From Lumnitzera littorea (taxonomy: Eukaryota; Streptophyta; Magnoliopsida; Myrtales; Combretaceae): a stretch of DNA of 64,000 nt. Positions within the stretch are counted from its first letter, which is position 1. Each line of letters begins with the position of its first letter. The position numbers and the translations under genes are program-made. Below, in pieces: positions 53,971-64,000 of the stretch. The stretch covers positions 70,900,468 through 70,964,467 of the forward strand of contig JAMXBB010000003.1 of assembly GCA_024138015.1 (NCBI GenBank). Direction: 5' to 3'. The notes below the pieces were generated by a model. The model was given only the letters and a program-made list of their open reading frames with translations. It had not been told where the DNA came from and made no database searches.

Positions 53971-56330
53971 CTATCACAATCTTATAGAGGGTCTAATAAG
54001 ATTGTCTAAAATTTTCATATCATGTATGCACCCATGATACAAAAATCGCCTTGTAAGTCATAGATTACAAAACTCTAAATAATTTATCACTAGGGTTTCT
54101 AAATTTTTAATTAATTAACATATTATAAAATATAAATAACTATTGATATCTAATATTCCATAGTTCTTTAGAACTGTAGAGAATCGGTATTCCTTATCAA
54201 ATGATAAGATCAAGTAGCGAAGACTTAAAATTTAAACTTACTGAAGTTACAAAATCTAAATAGATAAGTAGTATTTACATTTAAAGTCTCAAATAAACTA
54301 TAAAATCTTTCTCTAATTCTAACCTCCAAAACATCTCAATGCTCAACTCTTAACCCATGCTCGATTATTCTTCAACCTGTAAAAGAAAACTATTGGGGAG
54401 TAAGCTACACGAGTTTAGTGAGTTATTCCTCATACTATACTGACAAGTTGGTTATCAAATAAATTATTAATAATCGTATGAATGCATGTACATATAATAT
54501 GCCAAACAATGTATGCAATTGATCAGTTGTTATGGCAACGAGTCTCCAACTAGAATGGGTAGTCGGGGTTCAAGTGGGAAATGAAGAATTGGGAAATAAA
54601 GAGGGGGTTTTAATGGTTAATGTGTATGGATATCATGCTCTAAGTCACAAACACAAGTAGGATTTGAGCTTGAAATAGGGTTCAATACAACTTACGAACA
54701 CTAAATGTCACTCGGTTTTCAAATGAGAGGTTAGATGTGACTCACTAACCCGCTCAAATGAAGAGGTTCGCCATAATTTTAAGGATAAGATTGATAAGAA
54801 CACAAGAAAGATTAAAGAGTTAATCAACACTCAATAATCTAGAAATGCAAGCTCTAAAAGCTCAAGAATGACTTTACTCGAAAAGAGGAAAGTCCTAAAT
54901 GTAGGTATATTCTTCACTCTGTAATTATTATTGTTTTTACAAATTACAAATGTTGCTATTTATAGCAAGTCCTAAAACCCTAGTGATAAAGTGATAAATA
55001 ATGTACAAGGCCTTAAACCCTAAAGAATGGACACATAATTACAAGTAAAGAAAATATGTACAAGAATACAAAATTGTGCATTTAATAGAAGAAGTTGACA
55101 TGCAATCATTCGGCTTGTCTAGGAAGGAATAGGATCCAAACTGGACGGAGTCGGTAGTCGAATGTCTAAGTTTGAGGAAGGGTCCCTAAAGTCTTGTAGT
55201 GCTTAGCCAAGATACTTAAAAGATCGGCCCATAATTGTCGAGTACTAGAATTAGTCGGCACTAGTCTCTCCGTGTTGTGTCGAGTGGATCTTTAACCTTA
55301 AGTGCTTAGCTGTGTGGTCTCTTGGCTTTTTGGCAAATGACAGGCTGGATGTCGAGTGGCTCCTTTTCTTCCCCTCGATCTTTTAGTATTAGCTCGGCCT
55401 TGATAAAAGCTATTTGGCTTTGGCTTTGAATAATTTGGTCTTGGGTTATAGTAGGTCGGTTCTAACTTGTGGTAAGTTAGTGTCGGCTTAAGATAGGTCG
55501 CCCTTGGCTTAGAGATAGTCTTAGGTTGAATCCTATCATTGGTATTGCGTACAACATTGGAATTAATGCCCTTTGATTTGAAGGTTGAAGATATATCAGT
55601 ACTAATCATAACTGGGCTCTAGCACCTATGTTTTTAACCATATATTGAAATTCCATATTTCATAAAATATAATTTCCTTTTCCAAAATCTAGTAGTACAC
55701 AAAGTTCTAAGTCTAGTGGTGAGGTGGTCTTCGTAGTCCATGCTTATACCTTACAGCAGAAGTCTCTAGACTTGACTCTCAGCCATACAATTGGCTTCTG
55801 TAGCATCTCGTAAGCTCATAGGTCAGGATAAGATCATGTTGTATGAGTGCACCGTACTAAAACACTTTAATTTAGTATATAGAAATAACCCTAGCAAGGC
55901 CTCTCTTTACCTTCACGTGAGATAACTGCCGGAATAAGTAATGTAATACATAGTTAATGCATAATTCTTTTAATTTAAGATAAGCTAAATATAATTAAGT
56001 CAAATTATTGAGTGATTAATCAATATTAGCAAACCATTCAAATCGTGCAACAGTTAATTATACAACCAAATCTTCAATTATCGTAACTAACAATATTTTG
56101 CATAGTAATCAACAAATATCAAGCACATGCATAACCTGAACCCCCATGTATCAAGTTATTAATATTTAATTTAGGTACACTAATTATAAGCATAAAGCAT
56201 GTATAGAGTTATTGGGAGTACTCACTTGACTAAAGCTAATACAACTCCTAGTAATCAATAAGCAACTTACCTTCCCGATCGATATCTCCTGATAAATAGA
56301 TATAAGAGGAACCTAATGAGTATTTAGATA
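53971..56330. mobile_element. LTR-like block, interrupted at about 54528-55624
   Basis: Parts of this block (GTACCGTACTAAA-type segment at about 55845-55860, TGCCGGAATAAGTAATGTAAT at 55927, CTAAATATAATTAAGT at 55985) recur in order at 61258, 61333 and 61387. They therefore belong to a dispersed LTR-like repeat family. Where the left end abuts the truncated gypsy LTR is not a clear TG terminus. Confidence 0.5.
54528..55624 (-). mobile_element. Candidate solo LTR nested in the LTR-like block
   Basis: The sequence begins TGTTATGGCAACGAG, ends GGGCTCTAGCA and is unlike the flanking block. On the minus strand a TATA box (GCTATAAATAGCAAC, about 54952-54966) fits an LTR promoter. A 103-codon minus-strand open frame at 55298-55609 is a low-complexity Lys-Pro/Tyr repeat, so it is not called as a gene. 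A target duplication was not found. Confidence 0.4.
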
Positions 56331-59300
56331 TAATGCTAGACAGCTTAACCAGTGTACTGTCTATCTTATGATTCCCATTCTACTTAAGTATTATATCATT
56401 TGTAACTTTTTCTTTTTACCTTTTATCTTTATATTTTTTTATATAGTAGATTCTTATTAAGTTCAAATGTGCTTCTTTACTGATAAAGTTAGATTAAAAT
56501 TTTTAGTGTTGTTTTACATTGCTTAACTTATTTATTATGATATTTAGGAAATGTTATTTTATCGTATATGTAATAATATCCAACTTAATCATATAAGTAA
56601 TAATATTCCAATTAGTAACATTATACGAGTTCGAGTTTTCTTGCTTTTCATAAGTTTTATATTAATATATTATTATATTATAATTTAATTGTTGTTTTGA
56701 CATATAACAAGATAGTTAGCTTAAATAATATAGATATCATAATATATAAGATGGTGTCAGGAACTTCAACAATCTAATAACATAGACATTATAAAAAGAT
56801 TAGCACATTAATAACCATCATCATCACTACAAAATTCCTTACAGTCCATCAATATATTATTGGATCTCAACAATCCAATTTGACTCAATATTCAAACATA
56901 TTACTATCATTATCATTACCATTATTTACTTCTCTATCAATCATCAAAAACCGAATTCAATCCTCCTTTAACAAAGCCAGTTCGATTTCTTCTTCAACTT
57001 GATGCACAATTCATCATAATTAGATGAAAACATTAAAAGCTGAAAATTATAAACTAGAAGAAAATGTTACTAAAATAGAAAATCCACATTAATGAGCAAA
57101 CTCTTATGCCAATTACGTGTACAACTCAAAGCTTCCCCATTTTAGGGAAGAAAAAAGTTGTGATACTTAACAAGAGCACATGAAATTACAAATATTAATT
57201 TCCTTCACTTTAAGAGAAAATAAGTTATTTATTGAAAATTATGCATAAACTCCAATTCGGAATTTAAAGATTTTCATATAATTTGATACTAAAAGAAATT
57301 AGATAATAACAAACTAAATAATTAACCTCTTATTATATGTTTTTTTAGATAGACCTATTACAGGTACATCAAGCCTCGTTCGGTGAGATTTTGAATGATC
57401 TGTCAGAGAGCCTATGGTCTATTGGAACTTCGCAAAAGGACAACCCACTAGGACCTAATTTTCGTTATTAATTATTGGTAATGGATTTGAATAATACACA
57501 ACCCTTCCATTCCTATGGAAATATTATATATAAACTTTTCAATTTTCATCTTTTTAAATTTTCTCAAGTTATGAAATAATAATGATTGAGATTACATAGA
57601 AATTTAAATAACTTGATGAGATCATTCTGATAACATTTTCTTACTCATATCCTCAACTATTGATCATATATATATATATATGGTAATATTTAAAGAGAAT
57701 AAATTGAAAAAAAAAATTAAGAGAATATAAATTTAAATGATCCGTATCATATATAACTAACAGTTGATATTGTAAGAAAAACGATAATATTATGATGATA
57801 ACACAGTGTTTTCAAAAATCTAAACAATTTTAACTATTAATTTGTAAATTGAAAAAAAAATTAAAATAAGATAAATTAAAAGGATCTAAATCCAAATTTA
57901 AATAAATAAAAAATTATACATTGTAATTTTCTTGGCAGTGTGGTGTTAATGTTTGTATATGAGGGGTTCTAACTAAAGTGGTTATGTATAAGTCACGTAA
58001 GTGTTGCATTACATGTAGCCTCAAAGTAGTGATATAAAGATGACACTCAATGGGATGATTAGAGAGAGAATGATAGGAGGAGGAACAAGCAAACTTAGAG
58101 TCTCGAATGCATAAGTGACAAATAAGGGAGTCTAAGGGACTTAGGACATTAACATACGGTTCTTGAGTAATTGAGACCGTTTTTTGCCTAAATACTATTT
58201 AATCTTAAAAAGTAAAGATTTTATAATGAAGTACTGTTTCTTTGATCTCTAGAGTTATGTTAAATAAGGAGAAATAACTGAGTATTTATGGGCTCTTAGG
58301 CTTGATATCATCTGTTGGATTGTCTTGACGATTGATAGATGAGATGGAGTTTTACTCATCTCATAATTATTTAAAGTAAGTTTGCAAAGGCCTAAGGCCA
58401 AAGCCTTTCCTCATGGTACATGAACTTGTTTAGAAAAGGTTGGAGGTAGACAGACCGGTACAATGATCCTTGATCTAAGCCCATCAAGCCAACTTTCCCT
58501 AAACCATCCCAATTATAGATTGGACTCTTTGGATCTTGTCACTTAGCTTAAAGAGTCAAGTCAGATAAATATTTGGTTTAGCCTAATATAATGATATAAT
58601 AAATTTTTAGTCTTCTACATTTTACCGCTTAACCAAAATTCTTGGATGGTGTGCAAGTATTTTGAGCATCAATTATTTACTTTGAATAGTTAAGTCACTA
58701 CTTGGCACACGTACATTGTGAAGAGTCCTACTATTGCTAAGTGTGCTCATATAACTGAAAACTTTATTTGGTCTAGTGCTAACACTACAAATTTATTTAT
58801 TATATAGCATAGTGCGTAAGCTTATGGCACCATTTGACTACACGCATTGCTTTTTGGGATGTTGGAGAGATGTTGCTCTTACGACAACACTAATAAATAA
58901 ATTTTCAATACTATACAATTTTCCATAAGCTGACTTTACTTTAATATGTGCATTATCTATGTCATTAGGTTGACTACCTTATTGTAATGTTATCTTTATA
59001 TTTTTATTGCCTGTTTTTTTTTTTTTTTTTTTGAAGTAACTTAGTTGTCCTAATCTCTTCTCTTGCAATTTCAAGGATCTAAAGCGTTCAACCATTTAAT
59101 AATATTTACACCTTTTATCTATGCTAAGATGAAATGTTGAATAAACATGTAGCAAAGATACGACACGTCTAGATCCTAATACTTTCTCTTTCCTTGCGTA
59201 AATATCAACTAAAAGAATGCAATCCAAATCTTCTTATACTTCTCTTGTGTTCTTTAATAACCATCTATATCCTTTTTTTCAAAATCAAACTTAATCGAAT

Positions 59301-60479
59301 AAACACTATTCCATTTGATTAAATCCATTAAATCTTTTATCTAAATACTTCAATCTTTCAACTTTTCTCTAACTGCACCAGCTAGCTATAAATATTTGTA
59401 TATGTCTTTGATTTTCTTTACTTCTCTTTATGCTCATCATATCAAAATAGATCTTCTCAAATCCTTTTTTTTCTTTATTATTATTTAAAGTACTGCAACA
59501 AATAATATGGCTTCAAATCTTTTAAATCTCTTCTTCAAATATTGCTTTTCATAAAAAACTTTACCCATAATTTTTTCTCTTTCTAAATAATCTGATCAAT
59601 ATCATATCCCATTTAGATACCTACATATATTCTAAATCTATCAACTTTCAAGATTAAGTCATCTCTATTTTTTCGCTACATGCTTGTAGTTATTATATAT
59701 ATATATATATACTCACAATAATTGCTAATTTTTTTCTTTATATTCCATATTTGCATTGTTTGCACTCATAAGTTCGAATGGATTAATACTAAGAGTTGTG
59801 ATACTCCTTCGAAGGAAGCGCCAAGAAATTTCAATATTCATCTAGTCATATCTAGTGATTGTGGCTTCGTTGAACCGTTATGCATAAGTACTTCCTCTTT
59901 TCTTTTCCTTTTTTTTTCTCTTTATTGAAGAATTGCTCCTTCTTGTTACTATCAAGCTAGTTATATTATATGCATTTTTTTTATGGCCATATTTCTTCAA
60001 TCAATAAGTCACAGATGAATATGTCTCGATTTTTATGCAAATTTAATTTGTAGGCAATTAAACAATAACAAGATTACTTCGTAGAGAATTCTTGGAGGGT
60101 AGCCCCAGCAATCACGACTAAGTTACTAAGGCTTGGTTTTTCACTTTCTTTCCATGCATTTACAACATAGCAACAGGAAGTAAATCCTCTCCTTTGCTTT
60201 TCTTTAATCCTTGTTAATTCATATACGTTTTGCTTTAACTTTCTTGGAGATATCAAATTATCATGTCAAAATTGTTCTTCAAGCATCAATTATATGTATT
60301 ATCACAAACTTCAAACAACTCGCATCTTCTAAATATATGCCATCAATTCTTAGGTAGTTACATATATGTATATATATATATATTCCTTTAGTCCATAACA
60401 TATATCATCATCGTATCTCCATTTAGCTTCTTTATACCATAGTATCTTCACTTTGAGAATATATTGATTTTTATGCTCT
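56331..60479. other. Intergenic, AT-rich, no supported gene
   Basis: The stretch contains (TA)n runs at 57667-57681 and 59694-59711 and a T run at about 59011-59031. 57950-58870 is less AT-rich and may be an old repeat. No domain, RNA gene or intact coding frame was recognised. Confidence 0.5.
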
Positions 60480-61740
60480 ACTTGTTACCACCTAAGGGTG
60501 ACCTAGTTGTGACAGACATTGTATATCACATAAAAAATCATAAATTGGTTTTCTTTCCAATCATAGATTCTTCATACGACATACAAGGCTTTTACAATCA
60601 TCGGCTTCCTAAGAGTAATTAGGTAAAAATGATATCATAATGTACTTGTATTCACATAACATTTAGATTGAAATATTTACATTAAACAAAAGATACAATA
60701 AATCCAAATTATTAATAAAGTAACTACAATAAGGTCATAATGAAAGTATACATATGTTCTCTCGATGCTCATATTGGCTCACACTTACCCAAAATCCAGT
60801 ATTAACCTTCGGCATCCTGCGACTAGCGTCTATAAAAAGATAGCTTAGCGAGTAAATCCCTTAACCATATCGACAAGTAAGTTATACATACATTAAATTT
60901 AAGCATATGAATGAATGAGCAAACAGAATGCTAATCAAATATATATAGTTAACAAGATATTGTATGCAACTTAGATTTAATGCCTTCCGAAGTCAGGGTT
61001 GGAGTATATATGATACCAGTCAGATCCAGGTATTATACCAAAACTTACTTTACTACAAAACTCCATGTTTTATATTCAAATAATTCAATCCATTTATTTT
61101 AATAAAAAACCAAGTTCTATGTATAATTGTGAGTGAGCTCCTATAGTTCGCACTCATCCCTAAACGGAGGCCTCTATACTTAACTCTTAGCTAGGTGGTT
61201 GATGCCTCCAATGCTTAGTGTTTCCGTGGGCTAGGGTAAGGTCATATCGTATGTGTGTACCGTACTAAACCACTATATTCATATAATTAAGAACTCGCGT
61301 ATGGTCTCTCTCTTCCTTTGTGTGATGTGATGGCCGGAATCAGTTTATGTAATGTATGTCTATGCACGTTCCAATTTACTTAATAAGTTAAATATAATTA
61401 AGTTTGGTTATGATGTGACAAGTCAATATCACAAATAGTACAATTCCTATTCTGCTATATACAAATAATTCGTTATCGGTATTTAAGGTAACTTCGCGAT
61501 TTAACAAGCAATAGCATTCACATGCATGTTCTAACCTAACACAACGTCCAATTAAAAGTATTATTTAAATTCACTAACTACAAACACAAATAAGTATGTA
61601 ATTATAGGGAATACTCACTTGGCCATGACGTTTCTCAAGCGTTGTGGTAGATTAAAGGAAGATCTAAACCTTCGTCGGGATCACTTGATTATTATAAAGT
61701 GCAAAAGTAATAAGTAACTAGGTGAATTAGTTATTCTATG
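60480..61740. repeat. LTR-like repeat related to 53971-56330
   Basis: Shared landmarks with the earlier block are AGGTCATATCGTATG ... GTACCGTACTAAACCACT, ATGGCCGGAATCAGTTTATG and GTTAAATATAATTAAGTT. Boundaries are not defined and there is no coding sequence. Confidence 0.45.
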
Positions 61741-62245
61741 TATTTGTTTACTTAAATCTATTTGGATTTATATCATTTTTCCCCTAATTGAACTTTTTCA
61801 TTAATTGTATATAACATTTTCATTTTATTTTCGATAGTTATGTGCTTATAATCTATTTCTATCGTTTTCGGATGTATGTTTATACGGTGGGGTTCGTTTT
61901 GGACGTTAAAACCCATGTTTATTGATATGGGTTTAGATTATTATAAATTTAGTTATTTTGACTTAAGTGTTGTTATTTGTTACTTTTGTTTTGCTTTGTT
62001 GATTTATGATTTGATTAATTTCTAAATTTTTTATATTCTTCTAATTTTGAACTTTTATTATTATGTATTATCGTTATCAGTATAATTTGTGGTTTAAATA
62101 GATTATTTGAATAGGTTATTGACGTGACATAAGTTTATTGGTCCACGTGGTAATTTATAAAATTTTTTAAATTTCTATATTCTCTAAATTTCATCCTATT
62201 ATTACCAAATACACACACACATATAATTTTGGAATAACTTGATAA

Positions 62246-62284
<39 letters not shown>

Positions 62285-64000
62285 TATTACGTGTAATTAT
62301 TTTGTTACTTTATATTAAATACTTGTGTTATAATATGTATTTACCCTTGTTATACATATATGCCTATACATTTTATATGTATGTCCAAGTGTATATACTT
62401 CTAACATATATGTACTTGTATGTATCCTTATAGGTATAGTATTATTATACGTATGCCCATACATATAAATCTATGTATATACATACGTTTATACTTATAT
62501 TTATGTACTATTATATATTTATATTTATATGTATTATTCATATTTTCATAATATAATTTTAAGGGATTTTCATATAATTCATATAGATTATAGTTAGTTA
62601 TGTACATAGGGAATATACATGTATGGTGGTGTGTAGATACGTATATATATGTATTCCTAACTTATTTATGTATACATATGTTTATACTATATGTTCTACT
62701 AAGATTTATACATACATACTCCATATATGTTCATATGCCAAATGAATATATGTATTCCTACACTTACATGTATATATGAGTATTCCTATATGTACTAATA
62801 TATATGCACATATTACATAAGATTTTTGAAGGAAATAAGATTATACATATGTGTAATTTCCCTACACATACATAGAATCTTACTTTTAATATATTAGAAT
62901 ACATGTTAAATACATATTAATATACAACGTGTGATATTTTTCAAAATTACTCAAAAGAAGGACACGACTTTACTTTAAATAAGAATACTAATGTTAACAT
63001 AATATAAACAAACTAATCAATTGTTATAGTGAAGGATCTAATGAAAATATTTCTCTTTCTCTATGTAAATATGGAAGAGGACTTTAAATATATGATGTGG
63101 TAGTTTGTAAGTTGATAGTTAAAGAGATGAAAGTGAAAATAAGAAACTAGAAGAATGGGAAAGAGGAGAGGAATGTCACGGTTTGGGGAAGGGGTGCAAA
63201 ATTGTGTTTTTGTTGTATTTTAAATGTGTTAAAAAAGAAAAATCAAGTGGATTCTAGAACTAATCTAAGTGGGCAGCAAGGGTAGGAAGAGAAAAAGAAA
63301 AAAGAAAACGGAAAAGAAAGGAAATGAAAAGAAAATGGGAGAAGATTCTAGGTTGAAAATGACGTGTGTCCAAATTTTGACTTGGTCAAAATTTTTACTT
63401 AGTCAAATGTTCACTTGGTTAACTTTTATAATATTATATGTATTTATTACATATATTTTTGGAAATCAAAGTAATTAGGAGAAAGGTTAGAGAAAAAGGA
63501 AAATAAAGAATTAAATGAAATAATTAGTAAAACAATTATTAAAACCTTCCTTAAATATTTATAACTTTATAGATAATATTTACCAACATAGTTAATATAG
63601 CTGTAAAGAAAATTATACATTATAATACTAACATTTGCTATATATTGTCTAAATAACAACTAAACACTTAAACCTAGATAATATTAGTTCATTTGTATAA
63701 TTATAAGGTTAATATTACTTATAAAATAATATTATAGTTTCTTATAGATAAATTTTGTAAACCTTGTTTTTAGTGGGCCTATGATTTGATTAAAAGTATT
63801 TTTCGAACGTTCATAAGGATCAACTAAACTAAGAACTCAAGTTTTATAATTAAAAACGAGCTTATTTTTCCAATTCAAAAACCTATTATCGATAAAACCC
63901 GAACTCGAAAAACTGCGAACTCTAAAGTTACCCAAAAACACTAAACCCTAAAACAATTAAGGACTTTTAACCCTAAGTGACTAATCGATAATTTAATTTG
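61741..64000. other. Intergenic, very AT-rich, no supported gene
   Basis: TATATG/CATATA-rich sequence dominates 62300-62830. An A/G-rich stretch lies at 63270-63345, coding for nothing recognisable. No RNA gene was seen. Confidence 0.55.
62246..62284. repeat. Compound (TA)n(CA)n microsatellite
   Basis: About 10 TA units (62246-62265) run directly into about 9 CA units (62266-62284). Confidence 0.95.

Noticed and set aside
55298..55609. 103-codon minus-strand frame with Lys-Pro/Tyr repeats
   Set aside because: It is low-complexity and imperfectly repeated, and lies within a candidate LTR. No gag or other domain could be supported.
62239..62433. 64-codon frame over the TA/CA microsatellite
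   Set aside because: It is a translation of dinucleotide repeats (Ile-Tyr and Thr-His runs), not a gene.
1..64000. CRISPR arrays, bacterial operons or replication origins
   Set aside because: Introns, plant transposons and a chloroplast-targeted protein show that this is plant nuclear DNA. The repeats seen are microsatellites, LTRs and TIRs.

Overview
This window is nuclear DNA from a flowering plant, almost certainly a eudicot. The evidence is an intron-rich gene for a chloroplast enzyme, very AT-rich intergenic DNA, and layered, decayed plant transposons of several classes (LINE, Ty1/copia, Ty3/gypsy, hAT and Mutator-like). I cannot name the species. The only clearly functional gene is ferredoxin-dependent glutamate synthase (Fd-GOGAT, GLU1/GLSF type) on the minus strand. 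Its start codon is at 25662 and I can place nine exons down to 2105. All splice sites are GT-AG, the reading frame is unbroken across every junction, and about 557 codons are encoded. These are the transit peptide and most of the class-II glutamine amidotransferase domain, with the nucleophile Cys at about residue 107. The remaining two thirds of the protein (FMN/iron-sulfur synthase domain and beta-helix) must lie beyond position 1.

Layout, gene part (1-25.9 kb): the Fd-GOGAT introns are swollen by retrotransposons, and the clearly oriented large ones lie antisense to the gene. Intron 5 (8.1 kb) holds a near full-length LINE, directly preceded by a complete but mutated U6 snRNA copy; the pair looks like one U6-LINE chimeric insertion. 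Intron 2 (6.6 kb) holds a decayed Ty1/copia element, into which a roughly 2.1-kb LTR element without recognisable pol has inserted. That inner element carries a single-frame ORF of about 319 codons that I do not recognise, broken only by three C-to-T type stop codons. Intron 4 holds a coding-like fragment of unknown identity.

Layout, intergenic part (25.9-43.4 kb): AT-rich sequence with small non-autonomous elements. There are two copies of one fold-back MITE family, a Ty1/copia fragment (minus strand) split by a 747-bp hAT-type element with a near-perfect 8-bp target duplication, and a second hAT-type element (31860-32452) with a perfect 8-bp duplication. Two further fold-backs, a plant-mobile-domain relic, and a 2.1-kb Mutator-like element with long terminal inverted repeats and unrecognised cargo follow.

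Layout, right part (43.4-64 kb): a Ty3/gypsy element (plus strand; LTR, PBS, gag zinc knuckles, protease, RT, RNase H, integrase, chromodomain-like tail) is interrupted inside its integrase by a 2.9-kb solo LTR. Its 3' LTR ends abruptly against another LTR-like block that contains a further insertion. A related LTR-like block lies near 60.5-61.7 kb. The remainder is AT-rich DNA and microsatellites with no gene that I can support.

Apart from Fd-GOGAT, everything coding-like is a relic. Stop codons and lost catalytic residues in the transposons are dominated by C-to-T/G-to-A changes, as expected from decay of methylated cytosines.
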